A DNA stretch of 64,000 nt from JALOOB01 sp040766655 (GCA_040766655.1 JAXGQB010000010.1:62001-126000); one strand, 5' to 3'. Shown: positions 33,036 to 42,944, numbered from the stretch's first letter. Notes: generated from the letters alone by a model not told the origin. Translations and numbers: made by a program.

Positions 33036-34667
33036 TTAGTAGGCGCCCTTGCCACCGATGACCGCGGGCAGCGTGCGCAGGAGGATCCCGAGATCCCGCA
33101 CCACGGAGTAGCGATCGATGTAGTCCAGCTCCAGGCGCAGCCGTTCGTCGAACGACAGGTCCCCGCGGCCGTTCACCTGCATGGGACCGGTCATCCCTGG
33201 CTTCACGGCGAGCCGGCGTCGCTGATCGTCCGTGTAGCGCGCCACCACCGCAAGCTCTTCGGGCCGCGGGCCCACCAGGCTCATGTCGCCGGCCAGCACA
33301 TTGAAGAACTGGGGCAACTCATCGAGGCTCCAGCGGCGCAGGAACCGGCCGACGCGCGTGACCCGCGGATCGTGCGGCAGCTTGAACGCGGGCGCGGCCA
33401 GCGCGTCCAGGTCGACCAGTTGCGGCAGCACGGCTTCCGCGTGGTCGATCATGGTGCGAAACTTGAAGATGCGAAACGGCTGGCCTTTCTGGCCGACGCG
33501 CACCTGGCGGAACAGGGCCGGACCGGGCGAGTCGAGCCGGATGAGGAGCGCGATGATCGCCATGGGCAGGGCCACCAGCGGCAGAGTCAGGAGCGAGACG
33601 CCCACGTCCAACACCCGTTTGACCGCGCGCTGGGTCACGGTCAGCGCCGGTCGCGGCTCGCCGGCCTGGCGGCGGAAACGCACCAGCCCTACGGCGAAGC
33701 CGGCGCCCAGCGCGAGCGCGCGGACCCACAGCAGGCCCAGCGCGGGCAGCAGCACGGGCGGGTCGCGCCGGGCGATCTTGGCGAGGAAGGGCAGGCCGGT
33801 GGCCGCGAACGCCGCGAACGCCGCGGCGAGCGCGATCAGCGCGGGCCACAGGAGTCTGCCGCCAGCGACGAAGGCGGCCACGGTGGCGGCGACGATAAGT
33901 CCGAGGGTGGCGGCAGCGAGCAGCAGCTGCGCCTTGAGCGCGCCGGGCGTGTGCGAATCCTGGACGACCTGCGTGGGGTGCTGGCGGGTAACGCGCACCT
34001 TCCACATGCCGATCTTGAACTTGCGCCGGATGTACTGGGCCAGCGTCCGGTTGTGCTGGTGGACCACCTGGGCCGCGGGCGCGAAGACGAGCTTGTAGCC
34101 CTTTTCCGCCAGGCGGAAGGCGAACTCCTGGTCCTCGTTGATGAGGAACCGGCTGTCGAACCCGTCGTTGGCCAGGAAGATGTCGCGGCGGTAGGCCGCG
34201 CTGTAGGTGTCGATGAAGTCGATGCGCTCTGAGCCGAGCATGCGGTCGTAGCGGTCTTCGTATTCGAGCTGGGTGAAGCGGGCCACGATGCTGCGCTGAC
34301 GTGAGAGGTAGGTTCCCTTGGCGCCCGCGATCTCGGGGTCGCCGAACGGGGCCACGATGGTCTCGATCCATCCTTCGACCGGCGCACAGTCCGCATCGGT
34401 GAAGAGCAGCAGATCGCCCCTTGCCTCAGCTGCGCCCCGATTGCGCGCGGTCGCCGCGCCCGCGTGGGGCTGGACGATCGTCGTCACGCCCGCCGCGCGT
34501 GCAACGCTGGCGGTCTCGTCGGCCGAACCGTCGTCGACGACGATCACCTCGTACGCATCGGGTGCCACCGACTGCTTCGCGAGCGCGGCCAGGCACGCGG
34601 GCAGCGTCGCTGCCGCCTGGTACGCAGGCACGATGACGGAGTAGCGCGGCGTCTCAGCGGTCGCCAA
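33036..34667 (-). CDS. GT2 glycosyltransferase fused to a polyprenyl-phosphate sugar transferase
   Basis: 543 residues. Residues 1-230 are a GT-A family 2 glycosyltransferase (SVIVPAYQAAATLPACLAAL, VVDDGSADET, LLFTDADCAP as the DxD, NEDQEFAFRLAEKG). Two or three membrane helices follow (about 245-330). Residues 345-543 are a WbaP/PglC-type initiating transferase: KRVLDVGVSL, SPGPALFRQVRVGQKG, FKFRTM, RRWSLDELPQFFNVL, GDMSLVGPRP and KPGMTGPMQVNGR. This one polypeptide could both load a phosphosugar on undecaprenyl phosphate and extend it, early in exopolysaccharide or glycan synthesis. TTG start with AGGAGG six nt upstream; it overlaps the previous gene by 14 nt. Both catalytic modules look complete. 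Confidence 0.9.
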   Translation of the reverse strand: MATAETPRYSVIVPAYQAAATLPACLAALAKQSVAPDAYEVIVVDDGSADETASVARAAGVTTIVQPHAGAATARNRGAAEARGDLLLFTDADCAPVEGWIETIVAPFGDPEIAGAKGTYLSRQRSIVARFTQLEYEDRYDRMLGSERIDFIDTYSAAYRRDIFLANDGFDSRFLINEDQEFAFRLAEKGYKLVFAPAAQVVHQHNRTLAQYIRRKFKIGMWKVRVTRQHPTQVVQDSHTPGALKAQLLLAAATLGLIVAATVAAFVAGGRLLWPALIALAAAFAAFAATGLPFLAKIARRDPPVLLPALGLLWVRALALGAGFAVGLVRFRRQAGEPRPALTVTQRAVKRVLDVGVSLLTLPLVALPMAIIALLIRLDSPGPALFRQVRVGQKGQPFRIFKFRTMIDHAEAVLPQLVDLDALAAPAFKLPHDPRVTRVGRFLRRWSLDELPQFFNVLAGDMSLVGPRPEELAVVARYTDDQRRRLAVKPGMTGPMQVNGRGDLSFDERLRLELDYIDRYSVVRDLGILLRTLPAVIGGKGAY

Positions 34668-35733
34668 GGCCGGCCTCCTGTTCCCCCGCCGCGGCAGCGC
34701 CGCCGTCCGCGCCCGCGCCGAGGCCCGCGGCGCGGCGCAGCGAGCGGAGCGTCAGTGTCTCGCCGAGCCGCCAGAGGCGGACGGTGAGGGCGATGCTGCC
34801 CAGGATCACGGGAGGCCCCACGAGCACGACGTTGAGGATCGTCCCCAGGGCGAGCGCGCGCGCCTGGTCCACCTCGAACGCGGCCAGCACCGCCACCGTG
34901 ACCGCGCCGACGATGCCGATCATGGCGGGCGGGGTCGGCGCCCAGTTGCTCGAGGTCAGCGCTAGCATGAGCGCGAGCGCGGCGCCCCAGCCGAGCGCCA
35001 GGCCGGACGCCGCCAGCATGACCTGCATCGTGACGAGCGAAAGGAGCCAGACGCCCGCAGTCAGTGCGGCCACGCGGGCGAGCTGCGCCGCGGTCAGCGA
35101 GCCGAAGCTGCGGAGCACCGCCATCGCGCCGCGGCGCGCGCCCGTGACGAGGCGCCCGCCCTTCGCCGTGTCCATCCGCGCCAGCCGGCGCAGCAGCGGT
35201 GCGTGGTATCTTCCCAGCAGGAGCAGCCCGGCGAACACAGCCGCGCCGAGCAGCAGGCCGCCCGCGCCGCTCTCCCGGCGCAGCGAATCGGGCAGGAGTG
35301 CGAGGGGCACGGCCAGCAGGACGATCAGGCCGAGCGCCAGGAGATCCAGCGCTTTCTCGACGACGATGGTGCCGAAGGTGACGCCGAGCGGCCGCTCCTC
35401 CTGGCGCATGAGGCCCAGCCGGGCCAGCTCGCCGATCCTGATTGGAATGACGAGGTTGAGCATCTGCCCGATCATCAGGATGGCAAAGTGGGTGAGCCAG
35501 GGCCGCGGAGAGACGCCGGCGCCGTAGAGCCACTGCCACCGCAGCGCCTTGCCTGCGGCCACGAGGACCACGCACAGGACCGCCAGCGCGACCAGCGAGG
35601 GCGAGACGCGCAGCATCTGATCGCGCAGCGCGGCCAGGGGAACACCACGGAGTGATAGCCAGAGGCAGAGCAGGCCGATGAGAAGGGCAACTGCCACCCG
35701 GAGGGTCGAGTTACGCGCCAGTCTCATCGACAT
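34654..35733 (-). CDS. lysylphosphatidylglycerol synthase TM-region (UPF0104) membrane protein
   Basis: 359 residues, about eight membrane helices. GKALRWQWLYGAGV, LVIPIRIGELARLGLM and FGTIVVEKALDLLALG are the hallmark segments of the LPG_synthase_TM/UPF0104 family (flippase-like domain without the aminoacyltransferase part). The C-terminal 30 residues are Ala/Gly-rich and soluble. It overlaps the glycosyltransferase-fusion gene by 14 nt and follows DUF4126 by 7 nt. Such stand-alone proteins are usually found with glycosyltransferases and may move lipid-linked intermediates; that role is inferred. Confidence 0.85.
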   Translation of the reverse strand: MSMRLARNSTLRVAVALLIGLLCLWLSLRGVPLAALRDQMLRVSPSLVALAVLCVVLVAAGKALRWQWLYGAGVSPRPWLTHFAILMIGQMLNLVIPIRIGELARLGLMRQEERPLGVTFGTIVVEKALDLLALGLIVLLAVPLALLPDSLRRESGAGGLLLGAAVFAGLLLLGRYHAPLLRRLARMDTAKGGRLVTGARRGAMAVLRSFGSLTAAQLARVAALTAGVWLLSLVTMQVMLAASGLALGWGAALALMLALTSSNWAPTPPAMIGIVGAVTVAVLAAFEVDQARALALGTILNVVLVGPPVILGSIALTVRLWRLGETLTLRSLRRAAGLGAGADGGAAAAGEQEAGLGDR

Positions 35734-35740
35734 GGTCGGG

Positions 35741-36298
35741 CTAAGGGGTCATCTGCCGATTGCGCCAGCGTACGATGAGCCAGATGCCCAACATGAAGAG
35801 GGCGACGACCAGGAAGGCGGCCAGTGCAGGCACGACCACCGCGGTGATCGTCGTCACGCCCGACACGACATCCTCGGCCACGCTGACCACGGGATTGCCC
35901 AGCCCTGCGGTCGTCGCGGTGATGGCAGGCCGCACCGCAGTCTTCACCGAGTGGACCGCGCCCGCCACGAGCAGCCCGCAGATCATGGCGAGCACCGGGC
36001 TCATCTCGCTGATGACGTTGCCGCTGGCCGCGAACAGGATCGCGCCGGCCGTCGGCCGAATGATCGTGTTGATGGCGTCGTTGACGGTGTCGACCGCGGG
36101 GATCTTATCCGCCGTCATCTCGATCACCAGCAACACGCCCAACACGCCGAGCACCCACGGGTTCTCCAGCGTGTTCCAGGGTGAGCTCAGCGTGACCAGG
36201 TCGGTGAACCGTGCCAGCAGCCCGACGATCAGCAGCGGCAGGTAGGCATTGAGCCCGGTCGCGGCCGACAGGCCAAACGCCGCCAGGACTTCGATCAT
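35741..36298 (-). CDS. DUF4126 membrane protein
   Basis: 185 residues with five to six hydrophobic segments. SAATGLNAYLPLLIVGLLAR at the N-terminus, VIEMTADKIPAVDTVND and GLGNPVVSVAEDV are typical of DUF4126, a family of unknown function common in Chloroflexi and Actinobacteria. It lies 63 nt after the DUF4013 gene and 7 nt before the flippase-like gene, suggesting one envelope operon. Confidence 0.82.
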   Translation of the reverse strand: MIEVLAAFGLSAATGLNAYLPLLIVGLLARFTDLVTLSSPWNTLENPWVLGVLGVLLVIEMTADKIPAVDTVNDAINTIIRPTAGAILFAASGNVISEMSPVLAMICGLLVAGAVHSVKTAVRPAITATTAGLGNPVVSVAEDVVSGVTTITAVVVPALAAFLVVALFMLGIWLIVRWRNRQMTP

Positions 36299-36361
36299 TC
36301 CTGTGAGTTACTCCTTAATAGATGGGCCGCTGACCTTTGCCAGCGGCCCTGACCGTTCATG

Positions 36362-37072
36362 TCAGTCGACGGGCGTGACGGTGAACCGGCCGATCTGCCC
36401 GAAGAGGTGCGCCTGGACGAGATACTGCCAGAGCATGGCAAAGGGCAGCGTGATCAGCACGCCGATGACGAGCGCCACGAAGCCCAGTCCCGCGACGATC
36501 GAGGCGATGAACCCAACGACGATCATCAGCAGCAGGGCCAGGATGATGTTGCCGATGTTGTCGCGCGTGAAGGCCCACATGGCGCCGAAGTTGAACGCCG
36601 AACTGAAGCGATCGGTCTCCGCGATGCGGACGTAGATCGCGGGTGAGATCAGCGTCACGAACAGACCCCACAGGATCATCAGGCACGTGCCGCAGAGGAT
36701 GATCCCGATCCCCAGCGCCTCTGCGCCGCCCAGGTCTCCCGACCCGCCCTGGTCGGTCATCATGCCGCCGACGACAAGCGGGACCATCAACAGGAGGGCC
36801 GGCAGCGACCAGACGAACGTCGCCGCGGCCACCTTGAAGCCGCGCGCCAGGAATCCGCCCCAGTTGTCCCACTCCGGCAGGGGACGATCGCTGCCGTGCA
36901 TCACGTTGCGCAGCACGTCGATCGTGTAGCCCATGACGACGAGGAGAGGAACGATGCCCACCAACACCGGTGAGAGCACGATGCCGAGTAACCCGATCAA
37001 TGTCCCGATCCCGAGCTTCTTCAGCCAGTCCGGATCTTCGAACATGAAGGTGAATGCCTTGGCGAAATCCAT
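36362..37072 (-). CDS. DUF4013 membrane protein
   Basis: 236 residues with about six membrane helices. DFAKAFTFMFEDPDWLKKLG, GYTIDVLRNVM, LPEWDNWGGFLARGFKV and FGAMWAFTRDNIGNII are the family's conserved segments. AAGGAGG lies 6 nt before the ATG. First gene of the probable operon down to the glycosyltransferase fusion. Function of the family is unknown. Confidence 0.85.
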   Translation of the reverse strand: MDFAKAFTFMFEDPDWLKKLGIGTLIGLLGIVLSPVLVGIVPLLVVMGYTIDVLRNVMHGSDRPLPEWDNWGGFLARGFKVAAATFVWSLPALLLMVPLVVGGMMTDQGGSGDLGGAEALGIGIILCGTCLMILWGLFVTLISPAIYVRIAETDRFSSAFNFGAMWAFTRDNIGNIILALLLMIVVGFIASIVAGLGFVALVIGVLITLPFAMLWQYLVQAHLFGQIGRFTVTPVD

Positions 37073-37130
37073 AGCTGCCTCCTTGATTCATTCAGCGGTT
37101 GGAGACCGATGTCTCCCGCACCTTGAGGAT

Positions 37131-37158
37131 ATCATAGCCGCACTGCGCTGCATGTCAA
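37131..37158 (-). promoter_or_regulatory. promoter of the DUF4013-DUF4126-flippase-GT operon
   Basis: Minus strand: -35 TTGACA (37153-37158), 16-bp spacer, -10 TATGAT (37131-37136). Start expected near 37124, leaving a leader of about 50 nt with a clear ribosome site. Confidence 0.75.
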
Positions 37159-37240
37159 CCGATGGACGGCTCACTGACCGTTGGATGACACGCGGCCTGC
37201 CGCGACCGCCGGGACCTATCATACCACACACCGACGTGTC

Positions 37241-38059
37241 TCAGAACGGCCAGCCGAACCGCGCGACCAGGAGATCGCGCAGCGCGCCGATGGCGGCGAT
37301 CTCGCCGAACGCCAAGGCCAGGCCGATGAGCAGCGGGCCGAGGAGCTGCCCTCCACGCGTCGCCGTGCCTTCCCGACGCCGGACCGCGACGTAGAGCATG
37401 GCGTTGAGTGCACCCAGCAGGGCCGGGATCGCCAGCCCGCTCAGCAGCGCGAGCGGATACAGCAGGGCGTCCCACTCGCTGGCTACGGCCGCGACGACGA
37501 GGCCCCCGCCTGCGAGCATGAAGGCGAGGTCGCGCCAGCCTGCGATGCTCGCCCGGTCCTCCGGCTGCTGCCAGAAGGCGAGGTTGAACGCGGGCAGCAG
37601 GATGCCGGCAATGGCGAGCCCCTGGAGCACGCCGGTCACCAGCCGGACCGTGTTGCCCGGGGGATAGAGATGCGGTCCGCCGAGCAGCGCCAGGAAGGAA
37701 TTCGTTCCATCCGCGGCCCACGCCGCCATGAACCCCGCGAGCACGAGCAGCAGCGCGCGGCTGGGGAAGCGCCCGGCGCGGCCGCGGCCCCGGAGCGCCA
37801 GGACAGCCAGGCCCGCCAGCGTCCCGAGGTAGGTGCCGCTGCAGCGCGCACACAAGGGTAACTGGCGCCCGGCGATGGAGAAGGTGTGATCGGGGATGCG
37901 ATGGCAGACCGCGTACGCGGCACGATCTGCCATGTCCAGCACGCCGTGCGGCGCCAGGAGGAGCAGCGCTGCCGCGGCCAGGATGGCGGCCAGGACGGCG
38001 GCTATCCTGCCCAGGACCGTGTCCGGCGGGTTGCTGTGGGGCGGTAGGGATGGTGACAT
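37241..38059 (-). CDS. DUF2085 membrane protein
   Basis: 272 residues. The family signature AVCHRIPDHTFSIAGRQLPL followed by CARCSGTYLG is present (one Cys-His and one CxxC pair, possibly metal- or heme-related), with about seven membrane helices. Chosen ATG 38059 starts a Pro-rich tail before the first helix and sits six nt after a TATAAT box. Function unknown; the family is frequent in Chloroflexi. Confidence 0.83.
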   Translation of the reverse strand: MSPSLPPHSNPPDTVLGRIAAVLAAILAAAALLLLAPHGVLDMADRAAYAVCHRIPDHTFSIAGRQLPLCARCSGTYLGTLAGLAVLALRGRGRAGRFPSRALLLVLAGFMAAWAADGTNSFLALLGGPHLYPPGNTVRLVTGVLQGLAIAGILLPAFNLAFWQQPEDRASIAGWRDLAFMLAGGGLVVAAVASEWDALLYPLALLSGLAIPALLGALNAMLYVAVRRREGTATRGGQLLGPLLIGLALAFGEIAAIGALRDLLVARFGWPF

Positions 38060-38065
38060 GGCGCT

Positions 38066-38071
38066 ATTATA
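38066..38071 (-). promoter_or_regulatory. -10 box of the DUF2085 gene, leaderless geometry
   Basis: TATAAT on the minus strand with its last base 7 nt from the ATG at 38059, so initiation would coincide with the start codon. No convincing -35 box at the usual distance, so confidence is moderate. Confidence 0.5.
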
Positions 38072-38485
38072 CCGGCTCACGCGTTGGGATGCGACTTTGC
38101 ACCTTTTTGGGCAAACCGCGATTTGCGCACGTGGGACAAGGGTGCTAAACTGGCAGTGTCTGCCGCCAGTTGCCCGCGCGGCCAAACGCTGGCTCCCGGC
38201 GGAATCGTCTCCAGAGCACTGTTGCGAACCATTCGTACGGAGGCGCCGCACAACAACGACCACTCTCGAATCCACTCCATCACGCTATCCATAGTCATGG
38301 CGAAGCGGTTATGGCGCTAGCGCCCGAGTCGCTCGCACCGGCCCGGTATTGGCCATTGGTTGCACGGGGGCATGGCCCAGTCCTCCAATCGGGTACGCCG
38401 ATCGCTCGACCGAACAGTTCTGTTCGCCCTGGCTGATTCAATAACTGCAAGAGCAGACTAATCTTCAAGAGGAGTAAATGCACCC
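38072..38485. other. 414-nt non-coding region before the MsmX-type ATPase gene
   Basis: No gene recognised. A possible plus-strand promoter TTGCGC-17-TAAACT lies near 38122-38150, which would give a leader of over 300 nt. GAGGAG near 38469 precedes the ATPase ATG by about 11 nt. No known riboswitch pattern seen. Confidence 0.4.
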
Positions 38486-39595
<1,110 letters not shown>

Positions 39596-39610
39596 CGGGA
39601 TTTTGGCAGT

Positions 39611-39633
39611 GCGCCCACCTGTGGGCGCGTTTA
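39611..39633 (+). terminator. hairpin terminator after the MsmX-type ATPase
   Basis: GCGCCCAC (39611-39618) pairs perfectly with 39621-39628 around a 2-nt loop, then GTTTAA. Short T-run, so a moderate intrinsic terminator. Confidence 0.6.
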
Positions 39634-39646
39634 ATGTGATGCAATT

Positions 39647-39674
39647 GTAGGGGCGACCGGCCGGTCGCCCCTAC
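39647..39674. repeat. perfect 28-nt palindrome between convergent genes
   Basis: GTAGGGGCGACCGG followed directly by its reverse complement. It lies 6 nt from the end of def and ends the intergenic gap. The GTAGGGGCGA...TCGCCCCTAC type recurs in imperfect form at 47110-47152. Interspersed palindrome or bidirectional terminator. Confidence 0.65.
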
Positions 39675-39679
39675 GTCAT

Positions 39680-40246
39680 TTACGAGGCCGGCATCTCCGC
39701 GCGCGGCATGAGCGCTGCCGCCTCGGCGGCTTCGCCCGTCGCCGTCGCGGCTTCTTCCGGGGTGAGCTTGTGGATGGTGGCCGGGTCGGCCCTGTCGATG
39801 AAGAGCACACCTTCGAGATGGTCGATCTCGTGCTGGAAGATCCGCGCCAGGTAATCCTGGGCCTTGATCCGCTGCGGCTTGCCGAATGCGTCCTGGCCCC
39901 GCACGAGGACCTCCACGTGGCGGTCCACGTCGCCGATGTAGCCCGGGATGGATAGGCAGCCTTCCTCGCCCGGCTCGGTGTCCCGTGACACCTTCACGAT
40001 CTCGGGATTGACGTAAGCGTAGAGTTCTGCCGGCAGTTCGGCTTCCTCGTCGGCCGGCAATTCCACCACGATGACCCGCTCCGAAACGTTCACCTGAGGC
40101 GCGGCCAGGCCGACGCCCGGCGCTGCGCGCATCGTCTCGATCATGTCATCGATCAGCTGTTTGAGCTCGGGCCCGAATTTCGTCACCTTGCGCGCCTTCT
40201 GCCGCAACGTCGGGTGCCCCAGCGTGATGATCTCCCGCATAGCCAT
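39680..40246 (-). CDS. def: peptide deformylase
   Basis: 188 residues. The three deformylase motifs are present: GVGLAAPQV, EGCLSIPG and the metal site QHEIDHLEG. It removes the formyl group from nascent proteins using Fe2+/Zn2+. The C-terminal tail (EEAATATGEAAEAAAL) is an Ala/Glu-rich extension. I chose ATG 40246 because GGAGAG precedes it; an in-frame ATG at 40279 lies only 3 nt after the -10 box and would be upstream of the expected transcription start. Confidence 0.96.
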   Translation of the reverse strand: MAMREIITLGHPTLRQKARKVTKFGPELKQLIDDMIETMRAAPGVGLAAPQVNVSERVIVVELPADEEAELPAELYAYVNPEIVKVSRDTEPGEEGCLSIPGYIGDVDRHVEVLVRGQDAFGKPQRIKAQDYLARIFQHEIDHLEGVLFIDRADPATIHKLTPEEAATATGEAAEAAALMPRAEMPAS

Positions 40247-40282
40247 GCTTGTGCTCTCCGTTTTTCTCAATAATTCCATACA

Positions 40283-40311
40283 ATTATAGGCTCAAGAAGG
40301 CCACGTGTCAA
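40283..40311 (-). promoter_or_regulatory. consensus promoter of def
   Basis: Minus strand: -35 TTGACA (40306-40311), 17-bp spacer, -10 TATAAT (40283-40288); a full consensus match. Start expected near 40276, leader about 30 nt. Confidence 0.88.
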
Positions 40312-40342
40312 AGCAATCCACCGTGTCTAGTCCGAAGGTAAT

Positions 40343-40371
40343 TTGCGGCGCAAGGTTGACATGGGTATAAT
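40343..40371 (+). promoter_or_regulatory. promoter of the BMP transporter operon
   Basis: Plus strand: -35 TTGCGG (40343-40348), 17-bp spacer, -10 TATAAT (40366-40371). It diverges from the def promoter 32 bp away. A TTGACA at 40356 is too close to this -10 to serve it. Confidence 0.65.
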
Positions 40372-40378
40372 CATGTTG

Positions 40379-40659
40379 GCGCAGGCGGGCACGTCAGAAT
40401 GGTCTGGCGTCGCCAGGCTACGGGCCCATATCTGCCGCGTTGTAACGGTTCGCTGGCAACGCATGAACTTTCGCACGATTCCTCAGTGCTCCCGGCCAGG
40501 CGCCGGCAGGTTCACACCGAAAGGAGGTGTCCATCCGTTCGGAAGGCAGGGGTTCCTGTGGAGTAGCCTCCCAGCGTCGTGTATCCCCTGCCAGGCTTCG
40601 ACTTCTGCCCGAATTTCGGTCTTCCCGTATCGTTTCAATATCAGGAGGAGATTCAAGAC
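40379..40659 (+). promoter_or_regulatory. long structured leader before the BMP operon
   Basis: About 280 nt between the predicted start site and the ATG. Two hairpins are visible: ACACC/GGTGT (40514-40518 with 40526-40530), and a larger one with outer stem GGCAGGGG (40545-40552) pairing with 40585-40592 and an inner stem CTGTGGAG/CTCCCAG. AGGAGG precedes the ATG. The structure could regulate the operon, but it matches no riboswitch class I can name. Confidence 0.4.
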
Positions 40660-40859
40660 ATGCGTAACAAACTGATCAGCATCGTGAGTGTGCTCGTACT
40701 TCTGAGCATGGTCCTCAGCGCGTGCGGTGGCGCGGCCACCCCGACTGCGGCGCCGACTCCGACCGTGGCTCCTGCGGCTCCCGCCGCTCCCGAGCCGACC
40801 AAGGCGCCCGAACCGACCGCGGCCCCCGCGGCCCTGAGCCTGCCGCCATTACGGTGGGC

Positions 40860-41812
40860 CAGATCACGGACATGGGCGGCATCGACGACAAGAGCTTCAA
40901 CGCATCGGCCTGGAAGGGCGTCCAGGATGCGGAGAAGGACCTCGGGGCCGAGGGCAAGTACCTGGAGTCGCAGCAGCAGTCGGACTATGCCAAGAACATG
41001 CAGCAGTTCGTGAGCGAGAAGCTGGACCTGATCGTACCGGTCGGCTTCATGCTGGCGGTTGACACGGCGAATGCAGCGAAGGCGAACCCCGATCTGAAGT
41101 TTGCGATCGTGGACTACGTCTATCCTGACTGCTGGCCGGGTGCGGTCGTCGGCAAGGACTGCGGCTCGGACACGCCGATCGACAACGTGCTGGGGCTGAG
41201 CTACCAGACGGATGAGGCGGCGTTCCTGGCGGGTTATGCGGCGGCGGCGACGACGCAGACGGGTGTGGTCGCGACGTTCGGCGGGATCAAGCTGCCGACG
41301 GTGACGATCTTCATGAAGGGCTTCGAGGCCGGCGTGAAGTACCACAACGAGGTGAAGGGCACCAAGGTTGAGGTACTGGGCTGGGAGACGGCGAAGGACG
41401 AGGGCGTGTTCGTCAACAACTTCGAATCTCTGGACGATGGTCGGAAGACGGCCGAGTCGTTCATGGACGAAGGTGCGGACATCATCATGCCGGTGGCGGG
41501 GCCTGTGGGCCAGGGATCGGCGGCGGCCTGCAAGGAAAAGGGCTGCATGATCATCGGCGTGGACGCTGACTGGTACCTGACGGTGCCCGATTCGAAGGAA
41601 GTGTTCCTGACCAGCGTGATCAAGAACATCGACGTTGGCGTCTACGAGGCGATCAAGTCCGTGGCGGACGGCACCTTCAAGGGCGGCACATACGTGGGCA
41701 CGCTGAAGGACGGCGGCGTGGGCATTGCGCCGTTCCACGATTTCGAGAGCAAGGTCCCCGCGACCCTGCAGGCTGAGCTGGACCAGATCAAGGCCGACAT
41801 CATCTCCGGCAA
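40860..41812 (+). repeat. tandem repeat unit 1 of the BMP gene (identical to 41886-42838)
   Basis: These 953 bases are identical, as far as I can compare, to 41886-42838; the offset is 1026 bp (342 codons). Identity breaks at both edges: GGTGGGC versus GGTTGGG before it, and CAAAATCACCGTCGACGG versus CAAGATCACCGTCGATGG after it. Confidence 0.9.
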
Positions 41813-41885
41813 AATCACCGTCGACGGTGTGCTAACCGGTGCGGCGGCTGCCCCGGCGGCCGAGCTCAAGAAGGTCACGGTTGGG

Positions 41886-42838
41886 CAGATCACGGACATG
41901 GGCGGCATCGACGACAAGAGCTTCAACGCATCGGCCTGGAAGGGCGTCCAGGATGCGGAGAAGGACCTCGGGGCCGAGGGCAAGTACCTGGAGTCGCAGC
42001 AGCAGTCGGACTATGCCAAGAACATGCAGCAGTTCGTGAGCGAGAAGCTGGACCTGATCGTACCGGTCGGCTTCATGCTGGCGGTTGACACGGCGAATGC
42101 AGCGAAGGCGAACCCCGATCTGAAGTTTGCGATCGTGGACTACGTCTATCCTGACTGCTGGCCGGGTGCGGTCGTCGGCAAGGACTGCGGCTCGGACACG
42201 CCGATCGACAACGTGCTGGGGCTGAGCTACCAGACGGATGAGGCGGCGTTCCTGGCGGGTTATGCGGCGGCGGCGACGACGCAGACGGGTGTGGTCGCGA
42301 CGTTCGGCGGGATCAAGCTGCCGACGGTGACGATCTTCATGAAGGGCTTCGAGGCCGGCGTGAAGTACCACAACGAGGTGAAGGGCACCAAGGTTGAGGT
42401 ACTGGGCTGGGAGACGGCGAAGGACGAGGGCGTGTTCGTCAACAACTTCGAATCTCTGGACGATGGTCGGAAGACGGCCGAGTCGTTCATGGACGAAGGT
42501 GCGGACATCATCATGCCGGTGGCGGGGCCTGTGGGCCAGGGATCGGCGGCGGCCTGCAAGGAAAAGGGCTGCATGATCATCGGCGTGGACGCTGACTGGT
42601 ACCTGACGGTGCCCGATTCGAAGGAAGTGTTCCTGACCAGCGTGATCAAGAACATCGACGTTGGCGTCTACGAGGCGATCAAGTCCGTGGCGGACGGCAC
42701 CTTCAAGGGCGGCACATACGTGGGCACGCTGAAGGACGGCGGCGTGGGCATTGCGCCGTTCCACGATTTCGAGAGCAAGGTCCCCGCGACCCTGCAGGCT
42801 GAGCTGGACCAGATCAAGGCCGACATCATCTCCGGCAA
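41886..42838 (+). repeat. tandem repeat unit 2 of the BMP gene
   Basis: Second copy of the 953-bp unit. Synonymous changes just outside the identical block (for example GAC to GAT and CTA to CTG) show the outer edges are older than the identical core, as expected after gene conversion or a very recent duplication. A collapsed or chimeric assembly is the alternative. Confidence 0.9.
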
Positions 42839-42944
42839 GATCACCGTCGATGGTGTCCTGGGACTGTAAGCTGATGTAAACCGGGGGCCAGGGGCATGCG
42901 TAGCGTCCTCTGGCCCCTTGTGTTATCTAGAGCAGGAGAATGGC

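Larger units (their letters stand above)
40660..42869 (+). pseudogene. BMP-family nucleoside-binding lipoprotein with two tandem domains, one frameshift in the linker
   Basis: ATG 40660 (AGGAGG upstream) gives a lipoprotein signal with lipobox LSAC (Cys22) and a Thr/Ala/Pro linker. At about 40833 the frame must move by one base: upstream reads PEPTAAPAA, downstream PEPAAITVGQITDMGGIDDK. The body then holds two BMP domains of about 340 residues each (ITDMGGIDDKSFN, DLIVPVGFML, AAATTQTGVVATFGG, GCMIIGVDADWY, DFESKVPATLQ), joined by GVLTGAAAAPAAELKK. BMP proteins bind purine nucleosides for import, and the downstream genes encode the matching ATPase and permeases. A single-base deletion or a consensus error would explain the shift; if real, no lipoprotein is made. 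The double-domain form is highly unusual for this family. Confidence 0.85.

Noticed and set aside
37241..38275. 72-residue N-terminal extension of the DUF2085 protein
   Set aside because: It would be translated from upstream of the TATAAT box and has no similarity to the family; ATG 38059 is preferred.
40356..40361. TTGACA as -35 box of the BMP operon
   Set aside because: Only four bases separate it from TATAAT; TTGCGG at 40343 has the correct 17-bp spacing.
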